Made by a program: the position numbers and the translations under genes | NCBI GenBank assembly: GCA_005656395.1 | Contig: SRSI01000055.1 | Location: forward strand, 496,001 to 560,000 | DNA: 64,000 nucleotides | Origin: Strongyloides papillosus | Lineage: Eukaryota; Nematoda; Chromadorea; Rhabditida; Strongyloididae | Reading direction: 5' to 3' | Notes under the pieces: generated by a model | Told to the model about the DNA's origin: nothing | What the model saw: the letters and a program-made list of their open reading frames with translations, nothing else | The model's database searches: none | Part shown: piece after piece, positions 10,776 to 21,781 of the stretch | How positions within the stretch are numbered: position 1 is the first letter of the stretch | Layout of the letters: each line of letters opens with the position of its first letter

Positions 10776-11622
10776 TTAAAATGGTGATTTAAAATTTGTA
10801 CTGGTTGCATCAAAAAATGATTTTGTTAGAGCTTGTCCTTGTCGTCTCGTAGCTATCTTGTTAGAAGTTTCTTTCTCAGCATCAGACAATTCAATAACTT
10901 CCAGTGCACTAAGTGTTGGTATATGCTCCTGTGGTGCTCTAGATTTGGTTTCATCACCACCCTCCTCACTTGAGATAAGAGATGACGATTGAATCTTGGA
11001 TACTTGTGTAGTTGCTCGTTTTTGTATTCTTTTGCTAACTATCGCGGCAGCAATTTTCCTGTTCTCCAGTGTAATTTTTTTAATCTCGAGATCAATTTGT
11101 TTTATTTCATTAATACTACTAAAGCATATCTTATTTAGATAGTTAATTGCTTTTCTCTTTATTATGAACTTTTTCTTTACATCTTCTCTTTCATTATCCT
11201 GTAAAAAGTTATGAAATTATATAATTTAAAACCCTACGTATTTTTGTGACACTTTTATCATGCTCTTTAATTTGTTTTCTTGTACTTCTGCGGCTTTACG
11301 TAAAGATTCAGCTTTTAAAATGTTACAAATAACACCATTTTGTGGATAAAATTGAACTCTATCTTTGGGCCTTATTGATTTATCAATCTTAATGTAGAAA
11401 ACATCAGCCTTACCACAGTAGAGACACTTTTTGTCCTGTAATTCTAATGTTTTCTTCCGTTTTCTGAAATAATAAAAAATTTGAGCTATAATCATAAAAA
11501 TTATGAAATTTACTGATTGTGTTTAAGCAAGTTTCACAAAAGATGTGTAGACACTTTGTGTAATAATAAGTAATTACGCCAGAAGGTTGAGTAAAACACG
11601 AGTTACAAAACAAAGAATCCAT
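10776..11622 (-). CDS. RNF212/Zip3/ZHP-type meiotic RING protein
   Basis: Three exons: 11622-11514, 11443-11238 and 11198-10776, with introns of 70 and 39 bp, summing to a clean 245-aa frame. The N-terminus MDSLFCNSCFTQP... followed by C-x-H-x-x-C-x-x-C and then CLYCGK forms the C3HC4-like RING typical of Zip3/RNF212/HEI10 proteins. After it come the conserved-type segment RPKDRVQFYPQ, a coiled-coil-like stretch rich in K/E/I (about residues 110-165) and a Ser-rich low-complexity tail. These proteins act as SUMO or ubiquitin ligases that fix crossover sites on meiotic chromosomes. The first acceptor is the unusual one: phase requires ACATTAG at 11444 rather than the stronger TTTCAG 20 bp upstream, which is out of phase. 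An alternative start 27 nt upstream (11649) is in frame. Confidence 0.78.
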
Positions 11623-11649
11623 TCTTAAATGATAGGATTGTAAAAACAA

Positions 11650-12245
11650 TTACAAATTTTGCATAAATGGTGTTTAAGAATATCTTTCCAAGAAACAGCA
11701 AACAAATGAATTGTGACATTTAGCTGAAAGGTAATCACTTTTTCCCGCACCAGATGATATGGAATGGCTTTTTTATGATGTATGAGCGATTCATGAATTT
11801 TTTAAATAATAAATATCCGTTTTAATCATTTCTCTTTAATAATACTAATTAAATGTTCACAGTTATCCATGTTTATAATTTTCTAACTTTCTGTTTATAA
11901 TTTCTTTGTTTTAGTGTGAAATTTAATTATGGCTTAATTTTATAGAACAAACCAAAAATACATCAAAGTTAAAGAACCCAGTACACCATGAAAGTACAAA
12001 CTTTAGAAAGACATTGTTTAACTCGGGTTATTTCTTTAAAAATAATTGTATTGTTTTAGTAATCCTAAGCAATAATTTATTTTTAAATTACCTAATTTAA
12101 TGATTATTTTTAAAATTATATAATTGTTTCCAACATATCATTTCTATTTTTTTCCTATAGAATTTGTATTAAATAATTCCATTTTAACGATAAATATATA
12201 TAATGAATATTTTTGTTATTGAAAAGATATTATAAGTAAATTAAA
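11650..12245. other. Intergenic, no gene seen
   Basis: AT-rich spacer between the conserved gene pair and the chemoreceptor cluster. No ORF or recognisable repeat. Confidence 0.5.
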
Positions 12246-12357
12246 ATTATATAATGACATAATTATGCAGCATAACAATTATAAATAAATTACCATTATT
12301 TAAAATACTTTTTTTATGGAAGTTCCCATCATTTATTTGAGTTTTATTATAAATTTT

Positions 12358-13400
12358 ATGAATAATCTTCTTTTTATGCTAACTTTGATTCTTAACACCA
12401 TTGTTAGTGTTTTAACGATAATACTTTGTACAATATCGTTAATTCTTATCTATAAAAAATGGAATAAAGAGGATGTATTTAGAAAATATAATGAGATGAC
12501 GGCACTTCAATTTGCTTTAGGTTTGGTTTCTGGAATAGTAAATATTATTGCAAAACAAGAAATTATAGTTGATGGTTCATATATTATATGGAATTTTGAA
12601 TATTTTAATGTTTATGGCCAAAATATTAATAATCTAATGATATGTATTGTAATGGCAAGTTTATATATGAATATTGCAATGCCTGGAGTTGTTTTGATTT
12701 CAAGAAATTGGGTTATTATAAAGAATAAAGCTCTAAAAACTCAATCTCGGCATTTAATTATTTTACTTTTAGTTGTTGTTTTAGCTGTTTCTGAGATAGC
12801 GTTTGCGGTAGCATTTTCTTTTAGCATAGATATTGAAGGAGATGTTATAAGGAGGGTTTTGGAAAAGAATGCATTTGCGATTAGTTTTCTTTCTCCAGAA
12901 GGTTTTTATCCTATATGTAAATTAGTAAGCTGTACTTTTTTTATTTCTAATCATTTTTTAAGACAAGTTTGAGATTCATGATTTGCACCATATCAATATT
13001 CTTATTTTTCAATATTAACTACATTGTATTTGTAGTACAATACAGAAGTTATAAAAAATACATGAGTCAATTTGACAAAAATATGACAGCGAAAACAAAA
13101 AAAATGAACTATGAATTTGTGAGAATTATTTATTTACAAAGCCTTGCTCCAATTCTTATAACAGGAGTTCCAATACTTGCTTTTATGGCTTCAATTTTTC
13201 TTAGATTTGAAGCCTTAGTCTTTAATGGTGCAACTTATTTAGTTTTACTTGTATTTTTTGTTCCTGCTTTGAATGCATTATTTTTTATAATTTTACCCTT
13301 AGGAAATCGTAGGGTAATTCGAAGTTATGTAAGAAAATTATTTTGTACCAGGGAAAAGTCTAATATTAAATCTATAAATTTGAATACGACAAGAGTATAA
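12358..13400 (+). CDS. Str-superfamily-type chemoreceptor (7TM), copy A
   Basis: Exon 1 12358-12924, exon 2 12963-13400, intron 38 bp (GTAAGC...TTTTTTAAG), phase 0; about 334 aa. The start at 12358 (MNNLLFML) is chosen because the paralogue at 18268 begins there; an in-frame ATG at 12316 would add 14 residues. Seven hydrophobic segments are visible. The IYKKWN loop follows helix 1, LISRNW follows helix 3, a basic loop (KNMTAKTKKMNYEFVRI) precedes helix 6 (YLQSLAPILITGVPI), and helix 7 ends in ILPLGNRR. The likely role is a nematode sensory GPCR. Both copies are intact, unlike the minus-strand receptors at 3.3-8.9 kb. Confidence 0.83.
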
Positions 13401-13830
13401 CAAAATTTATTTTAAAACTTTTATTATTGAAATAATATTATTAATTTAATCAGCTATATCTATTGTAACAAGTAAAATAATGTTATTTAAAATATCAAAA
13501 AGTTAAATAATTAAAATTAATATGTATTTTCATGCAGAGCGTTATTATTGAAAGTGAATTAAATAAATAATATAGTTAGTGAATTAACTTATCGATACAA
13601 TTGCGTTTATATATCTTTTATTTTTTAATTTAATTAGCCATAAAAATAGTATTTTTTTTATGATATTGTAGAAATAAATTTCATGGTTGTCATGTGATAA
13701 AGACTTACTCAGAACTACTGTATTATAGAATTTCTTCTATTTAATGATGCTACTCAACTTGTACTTTAACTATGCATGTAAAATTTTCTTATATAAATAG
13801 TGAATCTTTTTACTAGAAAATATATAATAG
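13401..13830 (+). promoter_or_regulatory. Upstream region of ShKT-like gene with TATA-like box
   Basis: The spacer before the secreted-protein gene is conserved with 19314-19739, including GTCATGTGATAAAGACTTA and CTTGTACTTTAACNNTGCATGTAAA. A TATA-like TTATATAAATAG lies at about 13789-13801, roughly 30-40 bp before the ATG; the paralogue has TAATATAAATAG in the same place. It is inferred to be the core promoter. Confidence 0.55.
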
Positions 13831-14430
13831 ATGGTGAAAATTTATTTTATTGGAGTGTTTATTATTATATTTCTAGTTTATGGAAATAAATCCGCGGATT
13901 TAACTACTGAAGTAAGAAGTATAATATGCGATTTAATTGCTAATAATAATGTCTGCAATAACACAGTCATGAGAAGTTATGTCTGTAAATATTGCCAATC
14001 GGAATGTGAAGGCAAAATAGATCCAGATTGTAATGCCTTCATTGGTGAATGTAAAGACTACTATAACTATTGTCCATATGTCGTATCACAGTGTCATGTA
14101 TCTTTCATGACATCTTTTCTTTATAAATATTGTCCTGTAACATGCGAACAATGTGTACCTACGAATAGTAATGATACAACAGATGAAAGCCCTATAGAAA
14201 TTGAAACTACAAATAGTACTTTAATTGATTCATCTGATAATATACCTATAGTAATTGTAACTACAAGTAGTGCTCCAATAAATACTACTGATATTGAAGG
14301 TAAAATACCTATAATTATTGATGAAACGTCAAACGTATCACTTATATCTACAACAACGGAATTTATACCAAATGTGGAATTATTACTTTTTGATAATTCA
14401 TCTAATATAGTTAAAAGTACAAATTTATAA
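13831..14430 (+). CDS. Secreted two-domain ShKT-like protein, copy A
   Basis: Single exon, 199 aa. An N-terminal signal peptide (about 1-20) is followed by a cysteine-rich region of about 80 residues with 12 cysteines, readable as two ShKT-like modules. The first runs from IICDLI to CQSEC. The second runs from the NYCPYVV segment to a C-P-V-T-C-E-Q-C end. The C-terminal ~90 residues are Thr/Ser/Asn-rich with several N-x-S/T sites, so it is likely a glycosylated stalk. The ShK fold is common in secreted nematode proteins and is not by itself evidence of toxicity. Spacing of the cysteines departs from the canonical motif (no Gly in the final C-G-x-C), so the assignment is ShKT-like. Confidence 0.8.
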   Translation: MVKIYFIGVFIIIFLVYGNKSADLTTEVRSIICDLIANNNVCNNTVMRSYVCKYCQSECEGKIDPDCNAFIGECKDYYNYCPYVVSQCHVSFMTSFLYKYCPVTCEQCVPTNSNDTTDESPIEIETTNSTLIDSSDNIPIVIVTTSSAPINTTDIEGKIPIIIDETSNVSLISTTTEFIPNVELLLFDNSSNIVKSTNL

Positions 14431-15502
14431 AAACAATAGAAATCTGAGTATTTTAAAATTGGAAAACATTCAAGTACGAACCAAAAAAAGTTTCAAAAAA
14501 AAAACTATTAAAAAATTGTATTCAATTTTAGTATAATTAAAAAAGCTGTTTTCAATATTGAAACGATACATTTTTTAAAAAATTCAAAAGTTCTTATAAA
14601 TTTCTTTATTACGTCATAAAAAAATATTAAAAAAAGTGAGTTTGAATTATTTTTTTTCCCTATTTCATAATTACGTCCAATAAATATATCTATTTGTTAC
14701 GTGCTTTTAATGATAATTAATATCCTTCCGTCAAATATAATAAAAAAATAATTACTGTTATTAAAAATATAGATAAAATTACTCTAAAAAACAAAAGGTA
14801 TTAATTTGGGAATTCTAATAATACTTACGTCGTTTTACTGAAATCCAAATGAAATTATTTATCCAGAATTATAAGAAAAGTTACAGACATATTTTATAAC
14901 GAAATTTTAGAATGTTTATAAAACATTTGTTAGGAATAATAGTAAAAACTTTTTATTAGATTGTAAGTAATTTGAAATCGGATTATTTATATATTGTTTT
15001 TTAAAAATCCTATGGTAACTTTATCATTAATATGGCTATAGAAAGTAAAATTGACATTTAAACAATGAAAATTCGTTACCAAACATATGTACGAATATAA
15101 AAATTCTTTAAAACATTTAATATAAATACTTCATCAAAAATCAAATTCAACTTTGATTTTAAATTGTTGGAAGATGGTGAGCTATATCAAGAATTAAATA
15201 CAAAAATACACTAATTTTCATGTAATGATAAAAATAAAAATTGCTTAATTAAAAAATTACTATCGAATCTTTATATTTACAATTGTATAAAATAAACTGT
15301 CTGTACGATGCTTAATTTATTCTATCAATAAATTTTAAAAGCCATATTTTATCTATTATGTCATAATGTACATATATAGATATATAAAAATTTATCTATA
15401 CTTGATTTATTTTAAGCAATTTGTATACTTTCATCAATCGTTATATATTAATTCATTTTACATCAAAAAGATAGTAATTTTCTAGATTATATTTCTTAAA
15501 AG
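14431..15502. other. Intergenic, duplicated, no gene seen
   Basis: About 1 kb of AT-rich spacer, homologous to 20295-21373 but free of shared ORFs. The last 150 bp (TATATAGATATATAAAA near 15373, TAGTAATTTTCTAGATTATATTTCTTAAAAG before the ATG) are strongly conserved between the copies and probably hold the promoter of the next gene. Confidence 0.55.
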
Positions 15503-15910
15503 ATGAAACTTCTTATCATCATTTTACTCTATCTCCATAAGACACATTCAGGTGTTCAATTGATGAGTTGTGACACAATAAGAAATTCAGGAATGTGTTA
15601 TAATAGTGCTAACAAAGCAATAATATGTAAGTCATGTTATAATGCCTGTGGTTTTCGAGGATCTAATTATTGTGAGGGTGATAGTTCTTCTTCAAAGACA
15701 GAAGAATGTGTTGATAAAATGGATTGTTCGAGCTTTATATCACATTGTAAAATACAAAATTTAATAATTTCATTAAAAGGTATATGTGACAAGACATGTG
15801 GCTTTTGTAACGATTTCACACAAATCAAACCAACTGTACCAACAACAACAATTTCTAATTTGGTTAATACTCATCAAAATGATATGTGTTCATCATTGAG
15901 AGATTTGTAG
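15503..15910 (+). CDS. Small secreted ShKT-like protein, copy A
   Basis: Single exon, 135 aa. A signal peptide (about 1-16, ...YLHKTHSG) is followed by two cysteine modules: CDTIRNSGMC...CKSCYNACG, and DCSSFISHC...GICDKTCGFC, the latter ending in the classic ShKT C-x-x-x-C-G-x-C pattern. A short Thr/Pro tail ends the protein. It is near-identical to 21374-21781; most differences lie outside the cysteines. Probably secreted; target unknown. Confidence 0.82.
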   Translation: MKLLIIILLYLHKTHSGVQLMSCDTIRNSGMCYNSANKAIICKSCYNACGFRGSNYCEGDSSSSKTEECVDKMDCSSFISHCKIQNLIISLKGICDKTCGFCNDFTQIKPTVPTTTISNLVNTHQNDMCSSLRDL

Positions 15911-16409
15911 AATTCAAAATTTTGTAGTACTCTTAAAATTTCAAAATTCAATTTTAAAAATTAGTATCATTGATTTATTAAAAATTGATTTTTAAGTTTG
16001 CACAAGTTTGCTTCTAAAGTTTACATTGAATAATTAACATTTTTGTTATGCATAACAAAATTTAAAGTTTTTTTTATATGTTTGACAAATAAAAGATTTT
16101 TTATAATTATTTTGTAATACTTTAATTTCTACAATGAATAATAAAAAAAACCTTAACTCTTTTAAATTAGTTCCTTATCAGCATAATTCTACATAGAGAA
16201 TTTAGTCACCATAACATGGTAATTAATTTTTTACTACAAAAAATATATTTTTTAATCTTTAGACATTAAATATATTGTTATTGATATTTAATATTATGTT
16301 GTAGTTTATCATATTAAAAAACTCTTTACTTATTTGAAAACTTTTACCTCTTATTGAATTAAATAATCTAGAATAAAAAGAAATAAGAAAAAGCATTTAA
16401 TTTTCAACA
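15911..16409. other. Intergenic, tail of duplicated block A
   Basis: AT-rich 3' flank with AATAAA-type sites. Similarity to 21782-22220 fades near 16350. No gene seen. Confidence 0.5.
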
Positions 16410-17250
16410 TAACTCATTTCAAACTAAGTTGATTTTTATGAATAAATAGACAATTAGGTATGTTTCTTCTTAACTAGAGGAGCTGATCGACTTCAAATAT
16501 TTGTGGCCAAAATTTGCCAAATTATTTAAAAAAGATAATCATTTTTCGGTTCCTTTTTAATAATGTTTTGTTCACTTAATAGCTTTCTTCAAAGTTAATA
16601 TAGTAATTTGGTTAGTACGTTATTAAAAACAATTTTCGAGAAAATCCTGAAACATAAGAGTATTAAGATTGATTAATTAATGGTCATGCTATGAAATAAA
16701 AATTGATGACCATTTTATTATAAAGTTAAAGAGTTAATTAGCTATAACATAATGAAAACTGAATAAAAACAAGTAAATTAAAATATACATATCTCAATTC
16801 AATTAAAAAATGAATCTAAAACAAATTTTATAGTTTAACAACGAAACGAGTAAAGTTAATTTAACTGTCAACATTTTTGCTTCTTTTTCATTTGTTTCGT
16901 AAAAATAAATTTTGTTCCAGACATGAAACTTTTCAAATTTTATAATTAAATAATCAAGAGATGTATTCTTTTTCAGCTTATTACAAAAATAGGTCACAAA
17001 TTGTTTGGTGTAATTAATCGAGTTATTTAAAAAAATCTCTATTTTGATCACATTTTTTTGTCAAAAAAACTTTTTAAAAAGTTAACAAACATTAATAATT
17101 TAAAAGTCATTTAATACACTAAACTTTTAATTAGTGGGAGAAATCTAACATTTTAGAAATTAGTTAATAAATTATAGTAATTTTTATAAAAAAAATGCTA
17201 ATAAAATACTTCTAAATGTTAAAAAAAGCTATATAGAGGCATGGCTTTTA
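16410..17250 (+). repeat. R repeat, plus-strand copy at block junction
   Basis: Diverged member of a ~0.9 kb dispersed family, also at 48330, 52430, 57550 and 61725 and, inverted, at 17356-18215. Landmarks in order: CATAACTCATTTC, ATTTGTGGCCAAAATTTGCCAAATTATTT, GATGACCATTTTA...AGCTATAACATAATGAAAAC, AAAATGAATCTAA, and the end motif TAGAGGCATGGCTTTTAGCTAG. No coding capacity is evident; a short minus-strand ORF at 16803-17051 looks accidental. Confidence 0.7.
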
Positions 17251-17355
17251 GCTAGCTATATAAAACTTATTATACATAAATTACGATTGTGTAATGACAT
17301 AATTATGCAGCGAATTAATTAAAAATAAATTGCTCTTATTTGAAAAAGTTTTTTT

Positions 17356-18215
17356 AAAGAAACCAGCTGAAGGCCCATGCCTCTATATGGTTTTATTTAG
17401 CCTTTCAACGCACCCTACTTAGAATGTTTTGAAACAAAAGCTTCCATCGTTCATTATTTCATAATTCGACCGATATAAAATTATCTTTTTTAATAATATG
17501 TTTTGCACTTTTCTGATACTACACTTTTCTATGTGTTATAAACCATCTTATTTCATTTGCTTTTAGAAAAATTGTTTGAATGACAAAAATATTCTAAAAA
17601 GTGTCTAAAAAGAAATGTATTAAAAAGGACATCTCAATTAATTATAGAGCAGGATTTTTGAGACCCTTTTTTTACCCTATGTTAAGAAAGGATACATACA
17701 ATCACTATTTAATCATAAAAACCAGTAAAATTTAAAGAAGGTTATGCCGATGAAAAATTTATTTTTTATGAAAAGGCACTTAAATTAGATAACTTTTCTC
17801 TTTGCTATTCAGTGAATTTTGTTAGATCCTCATTTTTAAATTATAATGTGATTTATAAATAAATTTAGTTTTATTTGTTTTCATATAATTTTTATTCTTT
17901 TATTGCTATTTAACTTTTAATTTTCATTTGAAATAGTTATCAATCCTTGGTCCATATTTAGCCAATTTATAATTAACACCTTAGATATGTTGTTTCCTTC
18001 CTATTCTGATACTGGGTATACATTAGTTATATAAATTATATCATTTTATCAGTTTAAAAAATGTTATTCTCTGTACAAATTTATATGAAAAAATGTGTAA
18101 AAAAATGACTGAAACCTATCAAACCTCTTTATTAAGAAAAACACATCTTATAGATATTTACTAATAAAAAATGATTAATTCGAAAAGAGTTATGGCAAAT
18201 AAATGATTTTATTAT
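17356..18215 (-). repeat. R repeat, inverted, inserted upstream of receptor copy B
   Basis: Read on the minus strand from 18215 to 17356 it follows the array copies closely. Landmarks: ATAACTCTTTTCGAATTAATC, AGTAAATAT..ATAAGATGTGTTTTT, GAGGTTTGATAGGTTTCAG, TTTCTTTTTAGACACTTTTTAGAATAT, AAATGAAATAAGATGGTTTA, GCGTTGAAAGGCTAAAT, and the end motif CATATAGAGGCATGGGCCTTC. It lies between the duplicated upstream segment (to 17355) and the receptor gene, so it probably separates copy B from its original promoter. With the plus-strand copy it forms a tail-to-tail pair sharing the GAGGCATGG end motif (17228 and 17380). Confidence 0.72.
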
Positions 18216-18267
18216 CTCTTTTTTTTATAGAAATTGACATTATTTTTGCAGCTTTATAATCAGTTTT

Positions 18268-19313
18268 ATGAGTAATTTGTTTTTTATTCTAACTTTATTT
18301 CTGGATATCACTATTAATATTTTAACGATAGTACTTTGTACTATATCACTAATTATTATCTATAAAAAATGGAATAAAAATGATTTATCTAGGAGATATA
18401 TTGAAATAACGGAAGTTCAATTTGCTCTTGGTTTGATTTCTGGAGTAGTAAATATTATTGCAAAACAAGAAGTTATAGTTGATGGTTCATATATTATATG
18501 GAATTTTGATTATTTTAGCATCTTTGGGAAAGGTGTTAATATTTTACTAATCTATATTGTTACAACAGTTGCATATATCAATTCTGCTATGCCTGTAGTT
18601 GTTTTGATTTCAAGAAATTGGATTATTATAAAGAATAAATCTCTGGAAACTCAATCTCAGCATTTAATTATTTTACTTGCAGTTGTTATTTTAGCTGTTT
18701 TGGTAGTATCATTTACCACAGTATTGTGTTTTAGTATGCATGATGAAGGAAATGCAATGAGTAAGATTTCAGAAAATGATACATTTGCTATTACCTTTCT
18801 TTCTCCGGAAGGTTTCAGCCCAATATGTAGAATAGTAAGATAGTGATTTTTTTGTTTTCTATTACATATTTTAAGACGAGTGTGAAATTCATAGTTTGCA
18901 GCACATCAACCGTCTTATTCTTCAATATAAACTGCATTGTATTTACAGTACATTACAGAAATTATAAAAAGTATATGAATCAATTTCAACAAAATATGAC
19001 AGAAAAAACAAGAAAAATGAATATTGAATTTGCGAGAATCCTTTATTTACAAAGTCTAACTCCAGTGTTAATAACAGGAGTTCCAATAATAATTTTTACG
19101 GCTGCAATCTTTCTTAGAGTTGAAGTTATCGTTTTTAGTGGTGTAACTTATTTAGTTTTACTTGTATGCTTTGTTCCTGCAATGAATGCAATATTTTTTA
19201 TAATTCTACCCTTAGGAAATCGTAAAATAATTCAGACTACAATAAAAAAAATATTTTCTAATAAGATAGCGAGTGGTGATAAATCATTGAATAATCAAAC
19301 GACAAAAGTATAA
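18268..19313 (+). CDS. Str-superfamily-type chemoreceptor (7TM), copy B
   Basis: Exon 1 18268-18834, exon 2 18876-19313, intron 41 bp (GTAAGA...TTTTAAG), phase 0; 334 aa. It is collinear with the receptor at 12358 and shares the IYKKWN, QFALGL.SG.VNIIAKQE, LISRNW, YLQSL.PVLITGVPI and ILPLGNRK landmarks. Helices 4-5 are the most diverged. The exon 2 ends of both copies encode NQTTKV/NTTRV-like tails. The frame is intact although an R repeat lies directly upstream, so its promoter may differ from that of copy A. Confidence 0.83.
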
Positions 19314-19739
19314 CAAAATTTATTTGAAAACATTTATTATTGAAACAGTATTATTAATTTAATCAGCTATATTTGTTGTAACAAGTAAATAAAGTTATTG
19401 AAAACTTAAGTAATTAAAACTCCTACGTATTATCATGTTAAACGTTGTTACTGAGAATGAATTAAATAAAAAATGAATAGTATAATTAGTATATAAACTT
19501 ATTGATATGATTCTGTTAACATATCTTTTATTGTGTGATTTAATTAGTCATCAAAACAGTACTTTTTATGATATTGTAAAGATAAATTTTATGGTTGTCA
19601 TGTGATAAAGACTTATCCAAGAATACTGTATTATAAAGATTCTTCTATTTATTAATGTTAGTCAACTTGTACTTTAACATTGCATGTAAAGTTTTCTAAT
19701 ATAAATAGCGAATTTTTCTATTGTTAAATATAAAAATAG
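19314..19739 (+). promoter_or_regulatory. Upstream region of ShKT-like gene copy B
   Basis: Homologous to 13401-13830 with the same conserved patches (GTTGTCATGTGATAAAGACTTA, TGCATGTAAA) and a TATA-like TAATATAAATAG about 30 bp before the ATG. Conservation between duplicates cannot on its own prove function. Confidence 0.5.
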
Positions 19740-20294
19740 ATGACAAAATTTAATTTTATTGGGGCAGTTCTTATTATATTTCTAGTTTATGGAATTAAAT
19801 CAGAGGATTTAACTACTGAAGTAAGAAGTATAATATGTAATTTAATTGCTAATAATAATGCCTGCAATGACACAGTCATGAGAAGCTACGTCTGCAACAA
19901 CTGCGAATTAGAATGTAAAGGTAAAATAGATCCAGATTGTAATGCCTTCATTGGTGAATGTAAAGACTACTATAACTATTGTCCAGATGTCGTATCACAA
20001 TGTCATGTATCCTACATGACATCTTTTCTTCATAAATATTGTCCTGTAACATGCGAACAATGTGTACCTACGAATAGTAATGATACAACAAGTGAGATAC
20101 CTATAGAAATTGAAACTACAAATATTGATCCAGGAAATATTACTGATGTTGAAGGTGAAATACCTATAGATATTAATGGGACGATAAACGTATTACTTAT
20201 GAATACAACGACAACAACAACATCTATACCAACTGTAGACTTATTACCATTTGAAAATTCATCTAATATAATTAAAAGTACAAAATTAAAGTGA
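19740..20294 (+). CDS. Secreted two-domain ShKT-like protein, copy B
   Basis: Single exon, 184 aa. Signal peptide about 1-20, then the same 12-cysteine, two-module region as at 13831, with all cysteines kept. Substitutions such as CNNCELECKGK for CKYCQSECEGK surround them. The Thr-rich tail is 15 residues shorter than in copy A and contains a TTTTTT run encoded by ACA/ACG repeats. The cysteine core is well conserved while the tail evolves by small insertions and deletions, suggesting the core is the constrained part. Confidence 0.8.
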   Translation: MTKFNFIGAVLIIFLVYGIKSEDLTTEVRSIICNLIANNNACNDTVMRSYVCNNCELECKGKIDPDCNAFIGECKDYYNYCPDVVSQCHVSYMTSFLHKYCPVTCEQCVPTNSNDTTSEIPIEIETTNIDPGNITDVEGEIPIDINGTINVLLMNTTTTTTSIPTVDLLPFENSSNIIKSTKLK

Positions 20295-21373
20295 TATTAG
20301 AAATCTGGATATTTTGGAGTTAGAGAACATTCAATAATTAACCAAAAAAATACTGAAAAAAAAACATTAAAAAAATTGTATTTAATTTTAGTATAATTGA
20401 AGGAGCTGTTTTCAAGATTAAAATTATACATTTTTTTAAAATAAAAAATTTTACTAAACTTTTTACTACACCATAAAAAAAGTATTTTTAAAGAAAATTG
20501 AGTTTAGTTTATTTTTCCCTTATTTCATAATTAGAGTCAATAAATACATCTATTCACTGTGTGCTTCTAGTGATAATTATTATATTTCATCCAATATCAT
20601 AAAAAAATAATTACTGTTATTAATAAAATAAGGATAAAATTGCTCTAAAAAAAGAAGAATATAAACTTAAAAGTTTAATGATGTCTACGTCATTTTAATG
20701 AAATTCAAAGAAGCTGTTTATCTAAAATTATTAATAAAGCTATTAATTTATTTTACAAGGAAGTTTTAGAATGTTCATAAGATAATTTTTGGGTTTAATA
20801 GTAAAAAGCTCTTATTAACCTGTAAGTGGTTTAAGATTGGATTTGTTTATATGATGGTATGATATTTTTAAAAATTCTTTTGTGATTTTATCATTATTAT
20901 GTTTATTAGAAGTAAACTTTACATTTGAATAAGGAAAATTTGTTATCAAACATATGCCCAGATAAAAAATTGCTTTAAAACATTCAATGTGAATATTGCA
21001 TCGAAAAATAAATTTAACTTTAATTTTAAATTGTTGAAAGATGATAACCTTTGTGAAAAATCATGTCATTGCAAAAATACACTATTTTCCATGTAATGGT
21101 AAAAGTAGAAATTCCATAATTAAAAAATTATTATTGAATCTTTGTATTTACAGTTCTGTAAGATAAACCATCTGTGCTATACTTAATTTATTATATGAAT
21201 AAATTTTAAAAGTCATATTTTATTTATTATGTCATAATGTACATATATAGATATATAAAAGTTTGTCTATACTGAATTAATTTTAAGCAATCTATATACT
21301 TCCATCAATTGTTATATATTTATTCATTTTGCATCAAAAAGGTAGTAATTTTCTAGATTATATTTCTTAAAAG
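20295..21373. other. Intergenic, duplicated, no gene seen
   Basis: Counterpart of 14431-15502, similar throughout with scattered indels. It ends in the same conserved promoter-like segment (ATGTACATATATAGATATATAAAA near 21240, TAGTAATTTTCTAGATTATATTTCTTAAAAG). Confidence 0.55.
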
Positions 21374-21781
21374 ATGAAACTCCTTATCATTATTCTACTC
21401 TATCTTCATAAGATACATTCAGCTGTTCAAATGATGAGTTGTGACACAATAAGAAATTCAGGAATGTGTTATAGTAGTGTTAACAAAGCAATAATATGTA
21501 AGTCATGTTATAATGCCTGTGGTTTTGGAGGATCTAATTATTGTGAGGGTGACAGTTCTTCTCCAAATACAGAAGAATGTGTTGATAAAATGGATTGTTC
21601 GAGCTTTATATCACATTGTAAAATACAAAATTTAATAATTTCATTAAAAGGTATATGTGATAAGACATGTGGCTTTTGTAACGATTTCACACAAATCAAA
21701 CCAATTGTACCAACAACAACAATTTCTAATTTGGTTAATACTCATCAAAATGATATGTGTTCATCATTAAGAGATTTATAG
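21374..21781 (+). CDS. Small secreted ShKT-like protein, copy B
   Basis: Single exon, 135 aa, with signal peptide and two cysteine modules as at 15503; the second ends CDKTCGFC, a good ShKT terminus. It differs from copy A at roughly ten residues, none a cysteine. Both copies have intact frames, so recent duplication with retention is likely. Confidence 0.82.
   Translation: MKLLIIILLYLHKIHSAVQMMSCDTIRNSGMCYSSVNKAIICKSCYNACGFGGSNYCEGDSSSPNTEECVDKMDCSSFISHCKIQNLIISLKGICDKTCGFCNDFTQIKPIVPTTTISNLVNTHQNDMCSSLRDL

Larger units (their letters stand above)
12246..16350. repeat. Tandem segmental duplication, copy A (chemoreceptor/ShKT block)
   Basis: About 4.1 kb repeated in order at 17278-22220 (gene-to-gene offset about 5.9 kb). 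Contents are the chemoreceptor, the two-domain ShKT-like protein and a second ShKT-like protein. The intergenic DNA is also similar, for example ATGTACATATATAGATATATAAAA before the last gene. The extra length of copy B is explained by an R repeat inserted upstream of its first gene. Confidence 0.92.

Noticed and set aside
11444..11513. A 28-bp intron (TTATAG acceptor) in the RING gene
   Set aside because: In phase, but shorter than any intron seen in this window, and it would insert about 16 residues into the RING; the ACATTAG acceptor gives a tighter RING.
16803..17051. 82-codon minus-strand ORF
   Set aside because: Lies inside the R repeat, not kept in the other R copies, and of AT-driven composition.
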